Below are positions 29,761-36,662 of a DNA stretch of 64,000 bases, piece by piece. Below the pieces are notes generated by a model that saw only the letters and a program-made list of their open reading frames with translations, was not told the DNA's origin and did not search any database. A program made the position numbers and the translations under genes. The number at the start of each line of letters is the position of its first letter. Position 1 is the stretch's first letter. The stretch comes from Pseudomonas sp. TCU-HL1 (lineage in GTDB: Bacteria; Pseudomonadota; Gammaproteobacteria; Pseudomonadales; Pseudomonadaceae): NCBI RefSeq assembly GCF_001708505.1, contig NZ_CP015992.1:5828001-5892000 (forward strand), read 5' to 3'.

Positions 29761-29979
29761 ATGGCTGCATACACCCACCCCGCCCAACTCCCCCGTCGCT
29801 TTATCAAGCTGGTGGACGTCAAAGCCCTGACCACCCTTTCTACATCCGAGATCTATCGGCGCATCGCTGCTGGCACCTTTCCGGCTCAAGTCACCCTCGG
29901 CCCGAAGTCCGTCGCCTGGATTGAGGCTGAGGTACTGGCGTGGTGTGATGAACTAGTCGCACAACGCGAGGTGGCCTAA
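29761..29979 (+). CDS. AlpA family transcriptional regulator
   Basis: A 72-residue MerR-like/AlpA winged-helix protein. LSTSEIYRRIAAGTFPAQVTLGPKSVAWIEAEVLAW is the diagnostic part. The ATG at 29,761 follows AAGGAGG with ideal spacing; an upstream in-frame ATG lacks such a site. AlpA proteins control integrase or excision functions in P4-like islands. The stop codon abuts the next ATG (TAAATG). Confidence 0.9.
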   Translation: MAAYTHPAQLPRRFIKLVDVKALTTLSTSEIYRRIAAGTFPAQVTLGPKSVAWIEAEVLAWCDELVAQREVA

Positions 29980-30336
29980 ATGAACAAGGCCACCCGTCCC
30001 GGAGAACAAGGCGGCCCTTTACAAGCCGAACCTAGCCACGCCCCGAGCAAGATTGCCCGTGTCCTGGCGCATTTGCTGTACAGCAGTTCGCTGAATCGCT
30101 TCGAGGCCGAACGCATTGGCGACCATTGCTTGCACAGCACTATAAGTAGCCTCACGCACAGCTATGGTTTGAGACTAATGCGCATCCCGGAAAAGGTGCC
30201 AAACCATTGGGGAGCGCCCTGCGGCGTAACCCGCTACAGCCTGCCGAGCAGCGAACACTGCCGCGCCCAAAACGTGCTGCTGCTCCTGAACCAACGAAAC
30301 ACCGCGCGCCCCCTTCGCTCTGAACTGAGGGCCTAA
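29980..30336 (+). CDS. small P4-island protein
   Basis: A 118-residue basic protein. The segment SLNRFEAERIGDHCLHSTISSLTHSYGL is the type I associate with short helical DNA-binding proteins that follow alpA in pseudomonad islands. That likeness is by eye. It starts directly after the AlpA stop, so the two are coupled. The exact role is unknown. Confidence 0.7.
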   Translation: MNKATRPGEQGGPLQAEPSHAPSKIARVLAHLLYSSSLNRFEAERIGDHCLHSTISSLTHSYGLRLMRIPEKVPNHWGAPCGVTRYSLPSSEHCRAQNVLLLLNQRNTARPLRSELRA

Positions 30337-30339
30337 CCC

Positions 30340-30483
30340 ATGATGAATTTCCAACCCTGCAAAGCAGCGGGGACGCCGAAGACTTGTCCGAATTTAGCTC
30401 TACGCGCCCTGCTCACCCTTGCCCCCGCTGGCGCCGAACTCGTCCTGCTTATCACCGTGGAGGTGCTGATATGGATTGCCTAA
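30340..30483 (+). CDS. possible small overlapping protein
   Basis: A 47-codon frame (MMNFQPCKAAGTPKTCPNLA...) starts 3 bases after the previous stop and ends 13 bases inside the Toprim gene. It has a hydrophobic C-terminal half (LLTLAPAGAELVLLITVEVLIWIA) that could insert in a membrane. It would bridge an otherwise untranslated gap and couple translation of the next gene. No convincing ribosome site is visible, so this is tentative. Confidence 0.3.
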   Translation: MMNFQPCKAAGTPKTCPNLALRALLTLAPAGAELVLLITVEVLIWIA

Positions 30484-31343
30484 GTCTGTTCCGCGAAGCC
30501 CTGCAAGCCCATTACGGGAAGCTTGATTGGCTGCCGATAGCAGATGGCACCATCCGTCGCTTTCACGTGCCAGGTGACAAGCCCGGCACCCGGAATGGCG
30601 CTTACCAACTTTTCCTTGGTTACATTGCCTCGGGCTGGTTCGGCACTTGGAAGGATGGCGGCAATTGGCATATCTGGAGCAGCCGCAAGCCTGCCAATCA
30701 CGTTGAGGCACAGCTGCTCTCCCTGCGCATCGAGCGGGCCCGAAGCCAACGCGAGGCCGGGCAGCATCAGCGTCAGCAAGCTGCCGCCGAATTGGCCGTC
30801 CGGCTGTGGCGTGATGCTCGCCGCGCGGCTCCCGACCACCCCTACCTGGCGACCAAGGGCTGCCGTTCCTATGCCTTGCGCCAGTCGGGTGACGTGCTGC
30901 TGGTGCCGATGATTTCTGGCGGGCAACTGGTGAACTTGCAACGTATCCGCCCGAACGGCGACAAGCGTTTCCTGGATGGCGGCATGGTAACGGGTTGCTA
31001 TTCCCCCTTGGGCAGCATCAGCGCCGGCAAGCCGCTGTACATCTGCGAAGGCTGGGCAACCGGCGCCACGCTCCACGCCGAAACCGGCGCTGCGGTGGCC
31101 TGCGCCATGTCTGTCGGAAACCTATTGGCAGTTGGCCAACGCCTCCAGCGCGAGCACCCCGACGCCCAGCTAATCGTAGCCGGCGACGACGACCGTTTGA
31201 AGGTTGCCAATCCGGGGCGAACCGCCGCCACCCAGGTCGCCGCCGCACTGGGCTGTGGCCTGATCTTCCCACCCTGGAACGGAGCCGAACCGCTGGAGCT
31301 GAGCGACTTCAACGACCTTGCCCAGTGGAGGGCCGAGCAATGA
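30471..31343 (+). CDS. Toprim-domain primase-like protein
   Basis: A 290-residue protein. The N-terminal half recalls the P4-type primase preamble (YLATKGCRSYALRQSGDVLLVPM). The C-terminal half is a Toprim fold with the glutamate in LYICEGWATGATLHAETG and the aspartates in LIVAGDDDR. It probably acts in island DNA replication with the next gene. The ATG at 30,471 follows GTGGAGGTG; an upstream TTG at 30,384 is possible. The stop overlaps the next start (ATGA). Confidence 0.85.
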   Translation: MDCLSLFREALQAHYGKLDWLPIADGTIRRFHVPGDKPGTRNGAYQLFLGYIASGWFGTWKDGGNWHIWSSRKPANHVEAQLLSLRIERARSQREAGQHQRQQAAAELAVRLWRDARRAAPDHPYLATKGCRSYALRQSGDVLLVPMISGGQLVNLQRIRPNGDKRFLDGGMVTGCYSPLGSISAGKPLYICEGWATGATLHAETGAAVACAMSVGNLLAVGQRLQREHPDAQLIVAGDDDRLKVANPGRTAATQVAAALGCGLIFPPWNGAEPLELSDFNDLAQWRAEQ

Positions 31344-33091
31344 GCGCATCCGAATTTGCCCCGCTAGTGCCAGAGGCTGAGGCGGCCAAGATCGAAAGCC
31401 CGTCCTATCGCGTCTATGACCAGCCAATCACTCTGGAAGGAATCAAGCTGCGCCCTGGCGTCTGGTATCACGACATCGAGGACGGCAAGGCAACCGGCGA
31501 CAGCCTGCCGCTCGGCGAATGGCTGTGCGGGCCATTGCATGTAGACGCGGTAACACGCAATGAAGGCCAGGACGGCGACTATGGGCGCCTGCTGCGCTTT
31601 CGCAATGAGGACGACAAGTGGCAGGTCTGGGCAATGCCCAATGAGCTGCTGGCCGGGAGGCCTGACGCCATTCTGGCTGTACTGCTGAGCATGGGACTTA
31701 ACGTGAACTACAAGCGCCGCAATCGGATCTGCCAGTACATTGCCGCTCAGCACCCCACGCACCGGGTCTTTGCGGCCACCTCAACCGGTTGGTACACGCC
31801 CAAGCTATTCGTCATGCCGAGGGAGCGCATTGGCGAGGGCGATGCCATTTACCAGGCCGAGGCCGCCAACTGCGACGACTATCGCAAAGGCGGTACCCTG
31901 GACGGCTGGAAATCGAGCATTGGCGCTAGGTGCGAGGGCAACCCACTGTTAGTGTTGAGCGTTTGCGCTTCGTTGGCCGGGCCATTGCTGTATCCCGTCC
32001 AACGTCAAGGCGGGGGCTTTCACATCATCGGCGACTCCAGCACCGGCAAGAGCAGCGCCATCCTCGCCGGTGCCTCGGTATGGGGCCACGGCGACGACTT
32101 CAAGCGCACTTGGCGCGCCACCGGCAACGGACTGGAGGGCATCGCCAGCCAGCGCAATGACACCTTGCTAGCCCTGGACGAAATCGGCGAGGCCGACCCG
32201 AGGGAAATTGGTGCCGTGGTCTATGCAATGGCCAACGGTACCGGCAAGGCCAGGGCCAGCCGTACAGGCGCAGCACGGGCCGCCAAGCGCTGGCGTGTCA
32301 TACTACTTTCATCTGGTGAGCTGGGGTTATCGGCCCTGATGGCAGAAGGTGGCAAACGCTGCCGCGCCGGCCAAGAAATTCGCCTGCTGGATGTTCCAGC
32401 CCGTCGAATCTACGGAGCCTGGGACAACTTGCACGGCATGGCCGGAGGCCGTGAGTTCTCTGACGCCATCCAACGTGCCAGCGTGACCCACTACGGCCAC
32501 GCCGGGCCTGAGTTCATCCGCCAACTGCTGGCGTCTGGCGAGGTCGGAAAGCTGCCAGAGTGGTTGGCTGCAATGGTTAACAAGTATCCGAGCACCAGCG
32601 GACAAGAGAGCCGCGCCGCAGAACGCTTTGCCCTGGTCGCATTGGCTGGGGAGCTGGCCATCAAGTTTGGTCTGCTTCCGCTTCCCGCCGGACACGTTCA
32701 GGCTGCCCTGCTGGACCTGTTCGACTTGTGGTGTGCCGGCCGAGGTGACGGCCCAAGCGAGAATCGGCAAATACTCAAGAGCATCGCTGACTTCATCGCA
32801 CGGCATGGCGACACGCGTTTTTCAAGGGTCGACGACCGGCACGGCGAAGCCCGCGACCGCGCGGGTTACTGGGAGGATTTGCCATCCGGGCGCCTGTACC
32901 TGTTCAACCGCCCTGGCCTAGAGGAAGCCGCCAAGGGCTACGACTTGGCCCGCGTGGTGCTGGCGCTTGATTCGGTTGGGGCCATCGCCAAGCGCGACAC
33001 GGGCAAGCACCAAGCATTAAAGCGTCTGCCAGACGGAAGCCGGCAACGCCTGTACTTCATCAACCCAGCCAGCCTGGAGCCTGAAAACTAA
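31340..33091 (+). CDS. DUF927 ATPase/helicase-like protein
   Basis: A 583-residue protein of the DUF927 family. A P-loop GDSSTGKSS lies near residues 232-240 and a Walker-B-like LLALDEIGEAD near 275-286. It is the usual partner of Toprim primase genes in P4-like islands, forming a split primase-helicase. ATGA overlap with the Toprim gene indicates strict coupling. Confidence 0.88.
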   Translation: MSASEFAPLVPEAEAAKIESPSYRVYDQPITLEGIKLRPGVWYHDIEDGKATGDSLPLGEWLCGPLHVDAVTRNEGQDGDYGRLLRFRNEDDKWQVWAMPNELLAGRPDAILAVLLSMGLNVNYKRRNRICQYIAAQHPTHRVFAATSTGWYTPKLFVMPRERIGEGDAIYQAEAANCDDYRKGGTLDGWKSSIGARCEGNPLLVLSVCASLAGPLLYPVQRQGGGFHIIGDSSTGKSSAILAGASVWGHGDDFKRTWRATGNGLEGIASQRNDTLLALDEIGEADPREIGAVVYAMANGTGKARASRTGAARAAKRWRVILLSSGELGLSALMAEGGKRCRAGQEIRLLDVPARRIYGAWDNLHGMAGGREFSDAIQRASVTHYGHAGPEFIRQLLASGEVGKLPEWLAAMVNKYPSTSGQESRAAERFALVALAGELAIKFGLLPLPAGHVQAALLDLFDLWCAGRGDGPSENRQILKSIADFIARHGDTRFSRVDDRHGEARDRAGYWEDLPSGRLYLFNRPGLEEAAKGYDLARVVLALDSVGAIAKRDTGKHQALKRLPDGSRQRLYFINPASLEPEN

Positions 33092-33637
33092 ATGCAATTT
33101 GCTTTTTCCACGGGTGACAGGGGAAACATGAGTGACAACCTAGAGCCACGGGGCTTTCAGCAATCACCCTAGGAAATCTTCCAAGGGTGACGAAGGTGAC
33201 AAGTAAGGAAGTTGTCACTCCCGCCACCCCAGCACAACAGGCACGGGGACAGCTATAGACCACGCCGTTTCTGCTGTTCACCCTTGTCGCCCTTGGCACC
33301 CTCACAAAAATCAAAAGAAAGATGCAAATGAGCCAAATGACACTGCTCGCCGGGCATCTTGGCGCAATACTGTGCTCTGACGCTTCTCGGCTCTCCCGAG
33401 CCCGCCTGGATAGACAACCTAGGGTTATACGAATAATGTCGTATACGGATTTTGCAGAAAATTGAATCAGCAATTTTGACTTGGCGTCCATGGCGCATAA
33501 CTCACTTCTGATGCCAGCACATCGCTAGAACCCGCAGAACAAGCAGGGAAAGCCAAAGACGACCGGAGCGTTATTCACCAATTGACGCATTTAAATACAT
33601 CAATTGATGACCAAATATAGTTATACGAAGGAATATC
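33092..33637. other. non-coding region with GGTGAC repeats
   Basis: A 546-bp gap with no good coding frame. The left part has repeated GGTGAC/GTCACC words (33,112-33,119, 33,185-33,202, 33,213-33,220, 33,279-33,303), an arrangement reminiscent of iterons or a replication control site behind the primase/helicase genes. The right part becomes AT-rich and holds the likely promoter of the cargo genes. Base composition shifts sharply near 33,580. Confidence 0.45.
33579..33606. promoter_or_regulatory. inverted repeat upstream of cargo genes
   Basis: CAATTGA at 33,579-33,585 and TCAATTG at 33,600-33,606 form a dyad with a 14-bp AT-rich centre, 32 bp upstream of the HEPN-like gene. This could be an operator or promoter element. 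Confidence 0.4.
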
Positions 33638-34603
33638 ATGGAAAGCTACGTATTTAAAACGTCATGCGGAACCATTGGATACTTTCAAAAGAATGAAAAC
33701 GCCTGCCGCCTGTATTTGGATGAAGAATTCTGGCCAAGAAATAAACTTTTTAACTGGGAAAGCTGGATTCAATATAGCACTGGAGATTATTCGAGGAGCT
33801 TACCAAAGACCACCTTAACAGATCCTGTAAGTAGCGCGGTTAGCTATTTTGTCTGGCAATGCGACGGAGAGTCATCTCCCGACATAGTTGAGCTAGAAAA
33901 AAGTATCTTACCCCCAGGAATACGCTACAAAAGAATGAATCGCGGCAGCCCTTATTTATTTGAAGCTACCAGAAAAGATCACGCCACCATTGACGAGGTC
34001 AGATCATTTAACAACCTCGTTAGCGCAATGAACGATGTGTTTAATGTAATTGAGCCAGACAAAATAAACGAGTTCGCATACGGCCATCGAACTAGAGAGC
34101 TGCTCACCATTGCATGCACCGAGGTCGAATATCTTTTACTTCAAATACTTAAAGAAAATGGCTACGCCTCGTCCAGGTTCACTACGAACGACTATGTAAA
34201 AACACTCCCAGCACTTAAACTCAATGAGTATTCCGTAGAACTAAAGATGCACCCATCTATGGGGACTTTTTCCCCGTTTAGCGATTGGACCGCCGATAAA
34301 CCGACAGAGTCATTGCCTTGGTACTCTTCATACAATGCAGCCAAGCATGATAGAGGCGGAAACTTTCATAGGGCCACACTAGGTGCAACGATAAATGCCA
34401 TTGCAGCAGTTCATATACTACTTGAAGCTCAGTACGGACAGCGGTTATTTGAAAAGCCCTTATATTCCGAATACGAGAGTTGCTTTCAAACTAAAAAATA
34501 CCCAGCATGGGGTACCGGCGAGATATTTTCACCACTCATAGAAAACGACGAAAAAATTTCGTGGGTCGATACTCGTGATTTTTTTACCACAAGCCCCGCA
34601 TAA
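33638..34603 (+). CDS. HEPN-like uncharacterised cargo protein
   Basis: A 321-residue protein from DNA much richer in A+T than its surroundings. The C-terminal half carries WYSSYNAAKHDRGGNF followed by a helix with INAIAAVHILLEAQYG. The N-x3-H-D-R arrangement is like that seen in HEPN-superfamily proteins, many of which are RNases in defence or toxin systems. The N-terminal half is beta-rich and unfamiliar. Its stop lies inside an attC-like site, so it looks like an integron cassette gene. A defence role is inferred only. Confidence 0.7.
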   Translation: MESYVFKTSCGTIGYFQKNENACRLYLDEEFWPRNKLFNWESWIQYSTGDYSRSLPKTTLTDPVSSAVSYFVWQCDGESSPDIVELEKSILPPGIRYKRMNRGSPYLFEATRKDHATIDEVRSFNNLVSAMNDVFNVIEPDKINEFAYGHRTRELLTIACTEVEYLLLQILKENGYASSRFTTNDYVKTLPALKLNEYSVELKMHPSMGTFSPFSDWTADKPTESLPWYSSYNAAKHDRGGNFHRATLGATINAIAAVHILLEAQYGQRLFEKPLYSEYESCFQTKKYPAWGTGEIFSPLIENDEKISWVDTRDFFTTSPA

Positions 34604-34673
34604 CAATTAGCTCAAATCGTTCACCCCGCTCGCTGGGACGAACTAAAGCCCGCCCCTAACTTAATCGTCAGAT
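34598..34673 (+). other. attC-like recombination site 1
   Basis: This 76-bp imperfect palindrome starts with GCATAAC, which includes the stop codon of the preceding gene. It continues with GCTCAAATCG, a central CGCTCGCTGGGACG, then GCCCGCCCCTAACTTAATCG and a core GTCAGAT close to GTTRRRY. GTTC/GAAC arms pair inside. This pattern is that of attC sites in Pseudomonas and Vibrio chromosomal integrons. The next gene starts 15 bases after the core. Confidence 0.75.
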
Positions 34674-34687
34674 AGCAAGGAGACCCC

Positions 34688-34978
34688 ATGCGCACATACA
34701 AAATCAAAGTCACCTACACACGAAAAAGTTTGGATAAAAAAGAAATAGAACTGGAGTGCAACGAATACCCCGTAGCCTCTATCGTGGACTCATTCATAAT
34801 CGAAGAAATCATGACAAGAGAAGAACCTAATCTCCTCTCAATATATCCATTAATAAAATCCGTACCACGTGGTGCTGAAGCAAGCAGGATGCCTAGTAAC
34901 AAAGAGCTAATGGAGTTACACGGAATATCTGACCTCGTGTATGAAATCGATGAACGGCTATTCTGCATTACAACCTAA
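34688..34978 (+). CDS. small uncharacterised cassette protein
   Basis: A 96-residue acidic protein (MRTYKIKVTYTRKSLDKKEI...) with alternating beta and helix prediction and no recognised domain. AAGGAGA is well spaced before the ATG. It begins 15 bases after the core of one attC-like site and its stop lies in the next, the standard single-gene cassette format. Low GC marks it as foreign. Confidence 0.68.
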   Translation: MRTYKIKVTYTRKSLDKKEIELECNEYPVASIVDSFIIEEIMTREEPNLLSIYPLIKSVPRGAEASRMPSNKELMELHGISDLVYEIDERLFCITT

Positions 34979-35050
34979 CCAGTGGTTCAAGTCGTTCGCT
35001 TCGCTCACTGGGACGAACCAATGCCAGCCCCTGGCTTAATCGATATTCCG
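34973..35050 (+). other. attC-like recombination site 2
   Basis: It begins with ACCTAAC, a perfect match to RYYYAAC, overlapping the stop of the preceding gene. GGTTCAAGTCG, the centre TTCGCTTCGCTCACTGGGACG-type hairpin, GCCAGCCCCTGGC and TTAATCG follow. The right core reads GATATTC, so it has diverged from GTTRRRY or recombination was imprecise. Strong resemblance to site 1. Confidence 0.72.
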
Positions 35051-35067
35051 CACCTGGGATTTAATCC

Positions 35068-35424
35068 ATGAAAAAATACAGTGAACTGACTATCGACATT
35101 AAAAAAAGCATCGCCAGCGCTTATGACCTCAACCTTCCAAAGAAAAAAATGGAAGAGGTCAAATCTCACCTTGCATACATCCTACCTAGGCTTCACGAAC
35201 CAAACACACTAATCAACCAAATTAAAGAGGCGCTAGCCTTTATCCACGAACAAGAAGGCAGGACACAATCATGGAAAGACTGGCTAGTAAAACCTGTTCT
35301 TGTCGCCATTGCTACAGGACTAATAACCGCACCGATATCTTTTTATGTAGGCATAACCATTGAAAAATCGAAGGCTGCTGAATGCGAAGCCCACACGAAA
35401 AATAAAGGCATAACAAATCAATAA
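35068..35424 (+). CDS. small membrane protein in cassette position
   Basis: A 118-residue protein with a helical, charged N-terminal part (about 1-70) and one likely membrane segment (VLVAIATGLITAPISFYVGITI, about 78-100). It starts 18 bases after attC-like site 2. The gene end contains GCATAAC, the same heptamer that opens site 1, followed by a weakly palindromic stretch that may be a decayed third attC. Function unknown. Confidence 0.62.
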   Translation: MKKYSELTIDIKKSIASAYDLNLPKKKMEEVKSHLAYILPRLHEPNTLINQIKEALAFIHEQEGRTQSWKDWLVKPVLVAIATGLITAPISFYVGITIEKSKAAECEAHTKNKGITNQ

Positions 35425-35907
35425 AACGGACAACGTACCGGGGCCGCTTAACTCCAATCCCGGCGCTCCCGCCCTTTGAACTCTGACAAACCCAGAATCC
35501 TACGGATTTATGTACACGTGTCTCCCAGGTCGGTCTTTGGAGAAAATCCCCCAGACTTTTACCACCCCCTACCCATAGTTGAGCTTTCGAGCAGAGCCCG
35601 CACACGGCAGGGCGGCGAAGCGGCGAAAAGCAACACAACAACCACCCCGCTAGGCCGTACCGGGCCTCATCCAGTTCAACACCAGGCCTCGAATTACACC
35701 CTCCCATGGGAACCTCTAATAAGGAGGGCTTGCCCGCAGTCCTGCGCTACGCGAGGGTGCGCTAGGTCGCAAGCGATGAAGGCGTCCTGAATGGCGCCAG
35801 CCTCCCACAGGAGTGCGGCAGGACTTTTTGTTTTGGGGGCATTTTTGGGGGCATATCCAGAAGACGCCGAGCGCAATGGCTAGCAAATGCTGGCCATGTA
35901 GCCATCA
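35425..35907. other. gene-free right end of island 1
   Basis: There is no convincing coding frame. The first 60 bp may be a decayed attC-like site. GGGGGCATTTTTGGGGGCAT at 35,836-35,855 parallels the AGGGGCA repeats near the integrase and is probably the right-hand arm-type integrase binding site. Confidence 0.45.
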
Positions 35908-35930
35908 GTTCGATTCCGTCCCTGGCACCA
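35908..35930 (+). repeat. attR of island 1
   Basis: GTTCGATTCCGTCCCTGGCACCA repeats the tRNA-Phe 3' end (27,475-27,498) with one G missing. Only here does the tRNA-like end recur downstream, and the terminator at 35,943 is analogous to the one beyond the tRNA, so this is the right boundary. Confidence 0.85.
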
Positions 35931-35942
35931 CTAATACCAAAC

Positions 35943-35973
35943 AAAAAACCCCAGCCGTGTGCTGGGGTTTTTT
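35943..35973 (+). terminator. Rho-independent terminator beyond island 1
   Basis: AAAAAACCCCAGC/GCTGGGGTTTTTT stem with a CGTGT loop. It probably served tRNA-Phe before the island inserted. Confidence 0.85.
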
Positions 35974-36110
35974 GTTTTCGAAGTCCCCTTCTCCCCCGCA
36001 AGCATGAAGCCGGCGGCGCTGCTAACCTCTCACCGAGCCACCGCGCCCGGCAGTGAGCCTCGGGCCGTGATTGTTCGGGAAGCGCCCATCCAATGGACAT
36101 GGGGGACCGC

Positions 36111-36662
36111 ATGAAGGGAATAGTCTTCAACCTGCTGGAAGAAGTGGTAATCCGTCATCAAGGCGAGAACGCCTGGGACGCCTTGCTGGATAGCGCTGGA
36201 CTGGATGGCGTCTACACCTCCCTTGGCAGCTATCCCGACGAACAGATCTACCGCCTGGTTGGCGCTGCTTCACAGATGCTGGCCATGCCGCCCTTCGAAG
36301 TCCTGCGCTGGTTTGGCCAGGAAGCCATGCCCGCATTGGCCAATCGCTACCCTGCCTACTTCAGCCCCCACGATTCGACGCGCACTTTCGTCCTCAGCGT
36401 CAACGCCATCATTCATCCCGAAGTCCGCAAGATCTACCCAGGCGCCGACGTGCCCACCTTCGGCTTCCACGACGAGCTGGACGGCGCGCTACTGATGGTT
36501 TACCGCTCGCCGCGTCGCCTCTGCGCACTGGCTCAGGGATTTGTCGAAGGTGCAGCTGCGCACTTCCACGAGAAGCTGGACTTCGAGCATCTCCACTGCA
36601 TGCATCGAGGCGATCCGGAGTGCCGCTGCCGTATCACCTTTCATGGCAAACACCTGGACTGA
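36111..36662 (+). CDS. H-NOX heme nitric-oxide sensor
   Basis: A 183-residue heme NO/oxygen-binding protein. Starting at 36,111 the canonical numbering falls into place: proximal heme ligand His102 (IIHPEVRK), Pro115, and the heme-propionate motif YxSxR at Tyr131, Ser133, Arg135. C-terminal HRGDPECRCRI holds two cysteines plus a histidine that may bind zinc, as in related H-NOX. The distal pocket suggests an NO rather than O2 sensor, though this cannot be proven here. It overlaps the next gene by one base, implying direct functional coupling. Confidence 0.95.
   Translation: MKGIVFNLLEEVVIRHQGENAWDALLDSAGLDGVYTSLGSYPDEQIYRLVGAASQMLAMPPFEVLRWFGQEAMPALANRYPAYFSPHDSTRTFVLSVNAIIHPEVRKIYPGADVPTFGFHDELDGALLMVYRSPRRLCALAQGFVEGAAAHFHEKLDFEHLHCMHRGDPECRCRITFHGKHLD

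Larger units (their letters stand above)
27475..35930. mobile_element. tRNA-Phe integrative island with P4-type integrase
   Basis: An 8.4-kb island lies between the tRNA-Phe end and an imperfect copy of it. The layout is integrase next to the tRNA, an AlpA-like regulator, small phage-like genes, a Toprim protein and a DUF927 ATPase, then AT-rich cargo. Short direct repeats of AGGGGCA type lie near both ends (27,612-27,632 and 35,836-35,855) and look like integrase arm sites. No conjugation or capsid genes are seen, so it is probably a satellite or mobilisable island. Confidence 0.88.

Noticed and set aside
27543..35973. CRISPR array or phage capsid genes in the islands
   Set aside because: I looked for regularly spaced direct repeats, cas-like genes and structural phage genes and saw none.
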